Positions 6,326 through 13,506 of a stretch of 25,305 nucleotides of DNA are shown piece by piece (the stretch's first letter is position 1; each line of letters opens with the position of its first letter). Below the pieces are notes generated by a model. That model was not told where the DNA came from. It made no database searches and saw only the letters and a program-made list of their open reading frames with translations. The position numbers were made by a program, and so were the translations under genes. Source of the stretch: Cytophagales bacterium (GTDB taxonomy: Bacteria; Bacteroidota; Bacteroidia; Cytophagales; Cyclobacteriaceae); contig DAHVFH010000023.1 of assembly GCA_027317105.1 (NCBI GenBank), positions 1-25,305 on the forward strand. The letters are read 5' to 3'.

Positions 6326-7594
6326 TTATTCTTTTTGTTTGAAATAAAAAGTGAAGAAGAAGAATAAAATTCGAAATAGGTAGTAGGCTCCGCGCTGAAA
6401 GGAGTGTTGGACAAAGCTTGCATGGTTGATTTGCTCTTCCGTGACGCGCAGGCAGCCAGTGGCCATCACTTTTTTGAGCGAGAATTCCGCCTCGTTGGCA
6501 AAATCACTGTCGCTGATGGCAAGATTAAGTTCAATACTGGCGTACGCACTGATGTTGTTAACATTATACGAGCCTACCGTGGCCCATTTGCCATCGTATA
6601 CAGCCATCTTTCCGTGAAGTACGCTCCTTTGGTATTCATAGATTTCGATTCCATTTTTTAGTAACCAGCGATACATGTAGCGTTCGGCATATTTTGAAAT
6701 CAAAACATCGGATCTTCCTGCCAAAATTAGTTGCACTTTTACACCGCGCTTTACCGCGCTTTTCATTGCTTTTCTAAACAACCCATTGGGCAGAAAATAA
6801 GCCGACATGATGATGATTTCTTTTTTGGCATGGCGGAACATATTGAGATAACTTCTGGTGATTTCCATTTTACGTAATACCCAGTCGTTGATTTTTACTA
6901 AAACGGTTCTCTCTACATTTTGAGATAATGAATTCTTTTTTAGATTTATTAGCGATTTTAACGTAGGCCGGTTCACGCGCATCTTACAGATGGACATTAA
7001 TTGCTTAGCCACCTCACCCTCCACATAGACTGCCCAGTCGAGCCAAGCTGGCTGGTGTGGCAAATCATTGTAACGATCACTGATATTGATGCCGCCCACT
7101 AAAGCACACTTTGCATCTACGACCATTACTTTATGATGAAGTCTTCTCCCTAAATAAAAATGTCTACTCTTCAAAAGTGGATTGAACATTCTAAAATTGA
7201 CACCAGCTTCTTTCAAGCTATGGATGAATCCTCGCGAAAGATTCCCAGAAGCGTATCCGTCCACTAATATAAAGACCTCAACTTTTCTTTGTACTGCTGT
7301 CTTCAGCGCGTTTGCTATTTCTGTACCGGTTTGGTCATCTTCAAAAATATAAGTCTGGAGAAAAATAGAATCTTGTGCGCAATCAATGAGTCGTTTAAGT
7401 AGTAAAAAATATTCTTTGCCTCCCTGGATCAACCGGGTTTTCTCAAGGGTGTTGCTGACCGGACTGGTCGAAATTTCGAATGGCTTCATAATTTCTGAAA
7501 ATACAACGGCTTGGCCTGAATGATCTATCGGGTATTCCACATCGGTTACCGAACAAACCAATTTTTGGGCGTCATCGTTTCCACCGAAGTTCAT
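6326..7594 (-). CDS. Two-HKD phospholipase D / cardiolipin synthase (ClsB-like)
   Basis: I start at the ATG at 7594 (MNFGGNDDAQ); an in-frame GTG at 7636 would add 14 residues. The 422-residue protein has two HxKx4D motifs: HHKVMVVD (His153, Lys155, Asp160 from the ATG) and LHGKMAVYD (His327, Lys329, Asp334), each followed by a GG/GSxN segment (GGINISDRY, GSYNVNN). This is the transphosphatidylation active site of cardiolipin synthases. No N-terminal transmembrane helices precede the domains, unlike ClsA, so it is more like ClsB. A hydrophobic stretch near the C-terminus (FRILFFFFTFYF) may dip into the membrane. It leads the block with DUF302 and STAS-like genes, suggesting envelope remodelling under stress. 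Confidence 0.9.
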   Translation of the reverse strand: MNFGGNDDAQKLVCSVTDVEYPIDHSGQAVVFSEIMKPFEISTSPVSNTLEKTRLIQGGKEYFLLLKRLIDCAQDSIFLQTYIFEDDQTGTEIANALKTAVQRKVEVFILVDGYASGNLSRGFIHSLKEAGVNFRMFNPLLKSRHFYLGRRLHHKVMVVDAKCALVGGINISDRYNDLPHQPAWLDWAVYVEGEVAKQLMSICKMRVNRPTLKSLINLKKNSLSQNVERTVLVKINDWVLRKMEITRSYLNMFRHAKKEIIIMSAYFLPNGLFRKAMKSAVKRGVKVQLILAGRSDVLISKYAERYMYRWLLKNGIEIYEYQRSVLHGKMAVYDGKWATVGSYNVNNISAYASIELNLAISDSDFANEAEFSLKKVMATGCLRVTEEQINHASFVQHSFQRGAYYLFRILFFFFTFYFKQKE

Positions 7595-7747
7595 ACTATT
7601 TATGAAAAATAAAAAGCGGGTAACTGGCCTTAGCACTTAATGCCTTGATTACGCTTTTATGAAAAATATTTTCCATGTGCCCATGATTGGTTGAGCAAAG
7701 TGCTAACGAATAAGCTTCGCTATGCCAAGAAATAATCATCAATACCG

Positions 7748-7763
7748 TTGATTATTTCATCAA
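7748..7763 (-). promoter_or_regulatory. Palindrome TTGAT-N6-ATCAA upstream of the phospholipase gene
   Basis: TTGAT (7748-7752) and ATCAA (7759-7763) are perfect inverted half-sites of the Crp/Fnr type, but the spacer is six bases instead of four. The site is about 155 bases upstream of the ATG at 7594. With the TGAT-N4-ATCA site at 3507 it hints at shared control. The unusual spacing lowers confidence. Confidence 0.3.
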
Positions 7764-7800
7764 AATGCCCGGGACGGATAATTAACATTATTTCAAATTT

Positions 7801-8256
7801 TTAATGGTACCTCAGCATCCAAGGCTCCATCACTTGCTTAAAATCGGCTGGCATCCTCCTTACCATTTCTTCTACTTCTTCAGAAGCTTTATAGTCGGTA
7901 AGTGTTTGAATGAAAGCACGAATGGCAATAAATACCTCTTCTCTTCCAAAGAAAACTCCGTTTATAGCTTCCCTTTCGAATTCCACCAGTTCGGCAGCGA
8001 ATTGCCCAATGGTTTTTGGATGATGCTTTTCCTGATTAGACTCCAGACCTGTACAATACAGCTCCTTAAGCGCCAACGGTAATTGTGCGATCAAATGATT
8101 GGATTCTTCAGTGGTGAGCTTCTGACGCAAGATGTGTAATACACTGCTTAAAATATGCATGATCCGTTCTTTCCGGGTTTCTTCGCCTAGTCGCAAACCG
8201 AGATGCTCAATGAACTCATCGCAGTCGGGTTTGCACTCTTCTAATTGGATTTTCAT
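7801..8256 (-). CDS. DUF2267 domain protein
   Basis: The 151-residue soluble protein follows the DUF2267 pattern: two helical repeats of about 60 residues. Each has a leucine-rich helix pair (IMHILSSVLHILRQKLTTEE; VFIAIRAFIQTLTDYKASEE) followed by an Lxx.LP-type segment (LIAQLPLALKELYCTGLE; MVRRMPADFKQVMEPW). Function is unknown, and family members often accompany stress and phospholipid genes. The protein has no signal peptide. It lies upstream of the phospholipase D-like gene on the same strand with a 206-base gap, so it may have its own promoter. The start at 8256 is the only good ATG. Confidence 0.9.
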   Translation of the reverse strand: MKIQLEECKPDCDEFIEHLGLRLGEETRKERIMHILSSVLHILRQKLTTEESNHLIAQLPLALKELYCTGLESNQEKHHPKTIGQFAAELVEFEREAINGVFFGREEVFIAIRAFIQTLTDYKASEEVEEMVRRMPADFKQVMEPWMLRYH

Positions 8257-8508
8257 GACTGATTTTTTTAAAGGTTATCTTACTTTTCACATGGCTGTAC
8301 CGCACCGATCAGTAAAACTAAATGCTAACGCAAGATTTTAAAATGACTTTCGTTATACCTGAAGGCGACATTTGTCATGAAAGCCGCCCATGATAAAAAG
8401 TAGACCGATCGATTGGATAACGTTAGGAAAATATTAGCCGCGATCAGTGTGTAAAGACAATTGCACACGGACATCCTGATAAAAGGAATTCTGTTTAGCG
8501 TTTGCGTT
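8257..8508. other. Intergenic spacer upstream of DUF2267
   Basis: These 252 bases contain no gene that I can support. GTGTG (around 8440) and CACAC (around 8464) form a weak inverted repeat around a 12-base spacer. The region should include the promoter of the DUF2267 gene, but no strong element was seen. Confidence 0.4.
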
Positions 8509-9063
8509 CTATTTTTTCTGTTTGGGAGGAAACTCTTTTAAGATCTTAGCTACAACTTTATCGATCACGGCTTCGGGCAGATCGATTTCGCGATCATAAG
8601 CGTCTAAAAAGGAAGTTGCCCAACCGCGCCATAATAAATTGTTATTGGTAGCGTCCATCAAATCGATGATAAGTGTACCTTCTCGATAGGGATAAACGTC
8701 CATTTGGTTTCGTAACCAATAGGGGCTGTAGAAATCATAATCAGAGGGGCGCACGGCAGACCGATTTTCAACGATAATATGATAATGAATTTTGAAATCT
8801 GGATGGTACTCCAGTAATTTAATTTTTTTGGTTTCAAATTGAAGTTCAACAGCCTTTTTTATTCTTTTGTCCGTGAGCTCATTGTAATAGAGTGGATTAT
8901 TCTTGTCTTCAATGTCCTTATTAGCAAGCCAATTGAACGTTTTGTAATTGTCGAATTTTATATCCCGATCGTAATCTGACTTTACACGAACATGATCACT
9001 GCAACCCATCAAGGTAAAGGCTGAACCCAAGATGACAACAGGGAAGAGATTTCTAAATTTCAT
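8509..9063 (-). CDS. DUF4136 lipoprotein
   Basis: I start at the ATG at 9063 (MKFRNLFPVVILG); an ATG at 9072 would add three residues. The 184-residue product has a signal peptide with lipobox LMGC, so it is an envelope lipoprotein. The mature part follows the DUF4136 plan: a VRVKSDYDRDIKFDNYKTFNW opening strand, then TDKRIKKAVELQFETKKI, HYHIIVE, and a GTLIIDLMDATNNNLLWRGW strand near the end, followed by VIDKVVAKILKEFP. The family's function is unknown; it is common in Bacteroidota outer-membrane lipoproteins. A TAACTTTG element at 9097-9104 fits a Bacteroidota promoter 34 bases before the ATG. It is the only minus-strand gene in its own 500-base stretch. Confidence 0.9.
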   Translation of the reverse strand: MKFRNLFPVVILGSAFTLMGCSDHVRVKSDYDRDIKFDNYKTFNWLANKDIEDKNNPLYYNELTDKRIKKAVELQFETKKIKLLEYHPDFKIHYHIIVENRSAVRPSDYDFYSPYWLRNQMDVYPYREGTLIIDLMDATNNNLLWRGWATSFLDAYDREIDLPEAVIDKVVAKILKEFPPKQKK

Positions 9064-9096
9064 GGAAAACATATTTGAACTGGATTACTAAGCATC

Positions 9097-9104
9097 CAAA
9101 GTTA
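9097..9104 (-). promoter_or_regulatory. Bacteroidota -7 element for the DUF4136 gene
   Basis: On the minus strand the bases read TAACTTTG, an exact match to the Bacteroidota -7 consensus TAnnTTTG. They lie 34 bases before the ATG at 9063. A matching -33 TTG was not found at the usual distance, so the call rests on one box only. Confidence 0.45.
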
Positions 9105-9323
9105 CGGAATACTCGGGTGGGTTGGATGAGCATTCCCAAATTACTTAATAACTTTCATCAGTAATTCGCACACGAAATAGATGGCGAGATTGCCATGGCG
9201 CCACGGCCGCAAAGGTCTTTTGCAATGCCATTTTCACTTATCATGTTTTAGGCTGACGGTAACGATGCACAAATAGGTTTAAACTAAAAGAAGAATCTTT
9301 ACTTTTATTCTTACCTTCCTTGC

Positions 9324-10529
9324 ATGAAACCTACTGCAATTATTTCGCGCACGGTTTGGATGCTCTCGCTGGTAAGTATGGCGACTGACATAGCCAGTGA
9401 GATGCTGTATCCGGTCATGCCCATGTTTTTACAAAGCATTGGTTTTTCTGTTATACTCATTGGCTTACTCGAAGGTCTGGCCGAAGCTACGGCCGGACTG
9501 AGCAAAGGATATTTTGGTAAGCTATCGGACAGCAAAATGAAACGTTTGCCATTTGTGCAGTTGGGCTATGCGCTGAGTGCGTTTTCAAAACCACTAATGG
9601 CCGTTACGGTTCTTCCTCTTTGGATTTTCTTCTCGCGCACCCTAGACCGTCTGGGCAAGGGTATTCGCACGGGTGCGCGCGATGCAATCTTATCGGCAGA
9701 GGCCAAACCGGAAACCAAAGCCCGTGTTTTTGGCTTCCATCGTGCCCTTGATACAGCTGGCGCGTTCATTGGCCCTGTTGTGGCCTTGGCCTTTCTTTTT
9801 GTTTACCCAGGGCACTACAAAATTTTATTTTTGTTTGCCTTTGTGCCTGGCATTGCAGCCGTCTTACTCACGCTGCTGCTAAAGGAACCGAAGTCCTCAG
9901 AAGAAAAAAAAATAACTCATGAGGCTCCTTTTGAGGGGAAGCTTTTTGTAAAGTCCGTGTCTTTCTTTTCGTTTCTCCGATATTGGCGAGAGGCATCCAA
10001 CGCCTATCGAAAGGTGACAGCGGGTTTGTTGGTATTTGCCCTTATCAACAGTGCAGATGTATTTCTTTTATTGCAAGCGAAGGAAATCGGTCTTACCGAT
10101 CTGCAAGTAATTGGTGTATACATTTTTTACAACTTCGTTTACGCTTCGTTTGCTTATCCGGCAGGAGCCTTGGCCGACCGGTGGGGGCTAAGAAGAACAT
10201 TGGTGTTGGGGCTTTTTATTTTCTCAGCCGTGTATGTGGGCATGTCCCTTCACGGAGGCGTGCTTTGGGTAAGTTTCTTGTTCTTCCTCTACGGGATTTA
10301 TGCGGCCTGTACTGAAGGCATCACCAAAGCCTGGCTGACCAACATTAGCGAGGCAAAAGATACGGCAACGGCCATCGGCACGTACACGGCTTTTCAGAGC
10401 ATCTGTTCACTTTTTGCCAGCGCGGCCGCAGGATGGATTTGGTATTCCGCGGGTGATGTTGCACTTTTCATTTTTACGGGCCTAATCGCTTTTTTTGTAG
10501 CTTGTTATTTTATGGTTGTCCGGATTTGA
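9324..10529 (+). CDS. Major facilitator superfamily transporter
   Basis: The 401-residue protein has about 12 hydrophobic segments. The first half shows the subfamily motif TDIASEMLYPVMPMFLQSIG, then GLLEGLAEATAGLSKGYFGK and SD followed by a basic patch (SDSKMKRLP), and later DRLGKGIRTGARDAI before FGFHRALDTAGAFIGP. These are hallmarks of the MFS group related to multidrug and sugar-type transporters. The substrate cannot be told from sequence. It lies on the plus strand 794 bases after the hydrolase region reading the other way, and 136 bases before the ClC gene. There is a T-rich leader but no clear Shine-Dalgarno. The start at 9324 matches where the subfamily normally begins. Confidence 0.9.
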   Translation: MKPTAIISRTVWMLSLVSMATDIASEMLYPVMPMFLQSIGFSVILIGLLEGLAEATAGLSKGYFGKLSDSKMKRLPFVQLGYALSAFSKPLMAVTVLPLWIFFSRTLDRLGKGIRTGARDAILSAEAKPETKARVFGFHRALDTAGAFIGPVVALAFLFVYPGHYKILFLFAFVPGIAAVLLTLLLKEPKSSEEKKITHEAPFEGKLFVKSVSFFSFLRYWREASNAYRKVTAGLLVFALINSADVFLLLQAKEIGLTDLQVIGVYIFYNFVYASFAYPAGALADRWGLRRTLVLGLFIFSAVYVGMSLHGGVLWVSFLFFLYGIYAACTEGITKAWLTNISEAKDTATAIGTYTAFQSICSLFASAAAGWIWYSAGDVALFIFTGLIAFFVACYFMVVRI

Positions 10530-10563
10530 TCATGCTGGGCATATAAACGAGATTCTTTTTAAA

Positions 10564-10576
10564 AGTCGTAACGACT
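10564..10576 (+). repeat. Small hairpin between the MFS and ClC genes
   Basis: AGTCG (10564-10568) pairs with CGACT (10572-10576) around TAA. The AT-rich bases after it (TAATAAAAAA) could serve as a weak termination tract for the MFS gene. The stem is short, so this may be an attenuator or chance. Confidence 0.3.
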
Positions 10577-10665
10577 CGTAATAAAAAACATAAAATTGTT
10601 CTAATTAATTATTTAGAGTAATTATGGGGTCTGAATTATTTTTTTGAAGTTGACGATCATTTTTA

Positions 10666-12450
10666 ATGGAGAATAAAGTTGTAGAGAAGTCAAAGCAAGT
10701 AGTGAGAATAGCGCCTGGATGGTTGCTCAAAAAATTATCCAATCGGCAATTTTTGATGGTAGGTGCCGTAATCGTTGGGTTGTGGGCAGGGCTAACGGCC
10801 GTACTCCTTAAAGTTTCCGTACATTACATACAGGCAGTTTTACAATCTTTCGGTCAGCATAACAACTGGTTATATTTAGTGTCGCCCACCCTGGGTATTC
10901 TTTCAACCTATCTTTTCATCCGGTTTATTTTAGGAGGAGAATTATTAAAGGGAACGTACCATGTTCTTTTTGCTATTGCGAAGAAATCATCATTTATCCC
11001 CCAAAAGGAAATTTTTGCGCATTTCGCCACAAGTGCATTGACAGTCGGCTTGGGTGGCTCAGCAGGGCTGGAGTCGCCTATCGTCCAAACAGGCTCTGCT
11101 ATCGGCTCTACATTCGCATCATTTTTTCCCATTGGCTACCGCGACCGTACCCTCTTGCTGGCGTGTGGTGCAGCCGCTGGGATTGCAACCGCTTTTAATG
11201 CACCTATTGCAGGAGTCTTGTTCGCACTTGAAGTATTATTGGTGGATATAAGTATCTCTGCCTTCATTCCACTTTTGATTGCAGGCGCAACCGGAGCATT
11301 ATGTTCTAAAATTATTTTGGCTGAGGATATACTTCTTTCTTTCAAACAGGTAAGCAATTTCGATTATCATAATGTTCCCTATTATATTCTTCTAGGCATT
11401 GGATGTGGCTTGCTTTCTGTTTTTTATCTGAATGCCTTTCATAAAGCAGAAACCATTTTTGCGAAATCGCTGAAAACCACATTCGTAAAAATGATTGTTG
11501 GTTGCCTGTTGTTGGGTGGGTTGATCATGATTTTTCCCGCACTGTTTGGTGAGGGGTATTCTTCCATTATTGCCTTGGCCCGGTTTCAACCTGACGAACT
11601 TTTTGCGGGTAGTCTGCTTCAGGATTTTTTTCTGCATTCAAAATGGACGTTGGGAATTGCGGTTTTCTTGATTGGCTTCATAAAAGTATTCGCAGTTTCA
11701 TTTACATTAAATGCAGGTGGTAATGGCGGTAACTTTGCGCCCGCGCTATTTGTGGGGGCTTGCCTGGGTTTTTCATTCGCTTTTTTGTTGAATATTTCTG
11801 GACTTGCCCATCTACCGATTTCAAATTTTTGCCTGGTAGCTATGGCAGGCCTCCTCACCGGTATTTTCCATTCGCCATTGACAGGGATCTTTTTAATTGC
11901 TGAGATTACGGGAGGGTACGATTTGATCATTCCGTTAATGCTCGTCTCGGCATTGAGTACAGCGGTATCAAGATATTTAAATCCAAATTCATTGGACGTA
12001 CAGAAACTGAAGGAAAGAGAGCATTCCGTTTCAATTAATAAAGACACGCATGTTCTTTCTGCACTTTCGTTAAAAGGCTTTATTGAGACCGATTTCGTCA
12101 CTGTACAATTACATTCATCACTGAGAACCTTGGTGGAGGCGATCGCTCAATCTAAAAGAAACATTTTTCCCGTAATTGACGAACGCGGAGATTTAGTGGG
12201 TATTATTATTTTAGAAGATATTCGTGAGATTATGTTTAACACTTCCTTATACGATACGGTTTCAGTTGATCAACTTATGCAAAAACCAGTAGTCATGGCA
12301 ACGGTAAATGACGACATGAGCTCAATCATGGAAAAGTTTGACAAAAGCGCAGCTTGGAGTATTCCAGTTCTTGATGATGGGAAGTATAAGGGATTTATTT
12401 CGAAATCGCGGGTGTTTTCAAACTACAGAGAAAAATTAAAAAATGAGTAA
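10666..12450 (+). CDS. ClC-type chloride channel/transporter with CBS domains
   Basis: The 594-residue protein holds the ClC signatures. GSAGLESPIVQTGSAIGS (131-148) carries the gating Glu136 in GLESP. FNAPIAGVLFALEVLL (177-192) and GGNGGNFAPALFVG (351-364) follow. SPLTGIFLIAEITGGYD (403-419) holds Tyr418, at the place of the E. coli inner-gate tyrosine. The Ser107-type GSGIP motif is replaced by KGTYHVL (95-101). Val190 stands where E. coli ClC has the internal proton glutamate Glu203, as in channel-type ClCs. The C-terminal 130 residues (about 465-590) contain two CBS-like halves. A GLESP-type Bacteroidota subfamily is the likely home. The gene starts 136 bases after the MFS gene. Whether it is a channel or an exchanger cannot be settled here. 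Confidence 0.95.
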   Translation: MENKVVEKSKQVVRIAPGWLLKKLSNRQFLMVGAVIVGLWAGLTAVLLKVSVHYIQAVLQSFGQHNNWLYLVSPTLGILSTYLFIRFILGGELLKGTYHVLFAIAKKSSFIPQKEIFAHFATSALTVGLGGSAGLESPIVQTGSAIGSTFASFFPIGYRDRTLLLACGAAAGIATAFNAPIAGVLFALEVLLVDISISAFIPLLIAGATGALCSKIILAEDILLSFKQVSNFDYHNVPYYILLGIGCGLLSVFYLNAFHKAETIFAKSLKTTFVKMIVGCLLLGGLIMIFPALFGEGYSSIIALARFQPDELFAGSLLQDFFLHSKWTLGIAVFLIGFIKVFAVSFTLNAGGNGGNFAPALFVGACLGFSFAFLLNISGLAHLPISNFCLVAMAGLLTGIFHSPLTGIFLIAEITGGYDLIIPLMLVSALSTAVSRYLNPNSLDVQKLKEREHSVSINKDTHVLSALSLKGFIETDFVTVQLHSSLRTLVEAIAQSKRNIFPVIDERGDLVGIIILEDIREIMFNTSLYDTVSVDQLMQKPVVMATVNDDMSSIMEKFDKSAAWSIPVLDDGKYKGFISKSRVFSNYREKLKNE

Positions 12451-12508
12451 TCGTTAGGTGAAATAGGATGTTTATTGTTAGAAAAAGGATAATTTAAGAA
12501 GCCTCACA

Positions 12509-13324
12509 ATGAAATACCATTATTTTAACGTTGAAATAAATGAAAAAATAGCACGGGTTGCATTCAATAGACCCGAAAAATCAAATGCGCTCCACATGGA
12601 AGCATGGATTGAAATGCAGACTGTTTTTGAAGCGTTATCAAAGACCGATGAGGTAAGGGTTATTATTCTTGCTGGTGAAGGGAAGCATTTTTGTGCGGGA
12701 ATCGATTTGGAATTATTAATGTCAGCGGGTCAAATAAAAGACATTACTTGTGCTGGTAGAAGAAGTGAAAAGATTAAAGAATTAATAGAAACACTTCAAA
12801 AAACGATTACCGCTATCGAAAAATGTGCAAAACCTGTATTGGCAGCAATTCATAATGGATGCATTGGGGGCGGAGTAGACATTGTATCGGCTTGCGATAT
12901 GCGGTATTGCAGCGAAGATGCTTACCTCACCATTAAGGAAATTGATTTGGGAATGGTTGCCGATTTAGGAACGTTGCAGCGCTTGCCAAAAATTATTTCT
13001 CCGGCAATGGTTGCCGAAATGGCCTATACGGGTAGAAAAGTTTTTGGGCCCGAAGCACAAAGAATTGGTTTGGTTAATCAATGCTATGCCACCAGTGAAG
13101 CGATGTTAGAAGGTGTTATAAAAATAGCCACAACCATCGCGCACAAATCTCCATTGTCCATTAGAGGGATCAAAGATGTCTTGCGCTATACGCGAGATCA
13201 CTCAGTCGATGATGCCCTAAATTATATGGCCAATTGGAACGCGGCTATGCTACTTTCCGAAGATTTAACAGAGGCGTTTAGCGCTACCTTGGAAAAGCGC
13301 CAACCGAAATTTGGATTGTTTTAA
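12509..13324 (+). CDS. Enoyl-CoA hydratase/isomerase family (ECH1-like dienoyl-CoA isomerase)
   Basis: The 271-residue crotonase has the oxyanion-hole segments HFCAGIDLELLM (60-71) and HNGCIGGGVDIVSACDMRYC (115-134). The catalytic residues of delta3,5-delta2,4-dienoyl-CoA isomerase (ECH1) align: Asp124 in GGGVD, Glu144 in IKEID, Asp152 in VADLG. They have the same spacing (20 and 8) as Asp176, Glu196 and Asp204 of rat ECH1. EIDLGMVADLGTLQRLPKI (144-162) is diagnostic of that subgroup. The probable reaction is isomerisation of 3,5-dienoyl-CoA in breakdown of odd-position unsaturated fatty acids. No other beta-oxidation gene is nearby; it lies 58 bases after the ClC gene, perhaps in one transcript. 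A general enoyl-CoA hydratase is less likely. Confidence 0.92.
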   Translation: MKYHYFNVEINEKIARVAFNRPEKSNALHMEAWIEMQTVFEALSKTDEVRVIILAGEGKHFCAGIDLELLMSAGQIKDITCAGRRSEKIKELIETLQKTITAIEKCAKPVLAAIHNGCIGGGVDIVSACDMRYCSEDAYLTIKEIDLGMVADLGTLQRLPKIISPAMVAEMAYTGRKVFGPEAQRIGLVNQCYATSEAMLEGVIKIATTIAHKSPLSIRGIKDVLRYTRDHSVDDALNYMANWNAAMLLSEDLTEAFSATLEKRQPKFGLF

Positions 13325-13407
13325 TAAAGTTCTGCCAAAGAGACAAAAATGCACCCTCCTTCATTAGTTACAAAGACATGCCTGCTATATTTCTGAATAA
13401 ATAGATC

Positions 13408-13494
13408 ATGCCGACCTACAGCCAAATCAAAAAATTTCTATTACGAGCCAACAATATGTATCTGGAGTCATCAGGGATTGCTGTCTACTGCTAA
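13408..13494 (+). CDS. Possible 28-residue peptide
   Basis: An ATG at 13408 opens a frame of 28 codons that starts MPTYSQIKKFLLRANNMYLE and ends in IAVYC before TAA. It is a short basic peptide with no known family; the start faintly recalls a HicA-like remnant, which I cannot support. It lies in the convergent gap between the isomerase and aspS. The length makes chance likely. Confidence 0.2.
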   Translation: MPTYSQIKKFLLRANNMYLESSGIAVYC

Positions 13495-13503
13495 CTTGTT
13501 AGC
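13490..13503 (+). repeat. Inverted repeat just after aspS
   Basis: GCTAAC (13490-13495) and GTTAGC (13498-13503) are perfect inverted halves around TT, 3 bases past the aspS stop. A stem of six base pairs with a two-base loop is too tight for a normal hairpin and has no T-tract, so it is an unproven terminator or an operator-like palindrome. Confidence 0.35.
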
Positions 13504-13506
13504 CGC

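Noticed and set aside
9983..10315. 110-codon plus-strand frame within the MFS gene
   Set aside because: Overlaps the MFS transporter in another frame; Ser/Cys/Arg-rich product without family signal.
11619..12101. 160-codon minus-strand frame within the ClC gene
   Set aside because: It is a shadow of a well-conserved plus-strand ClC and shows no family features.
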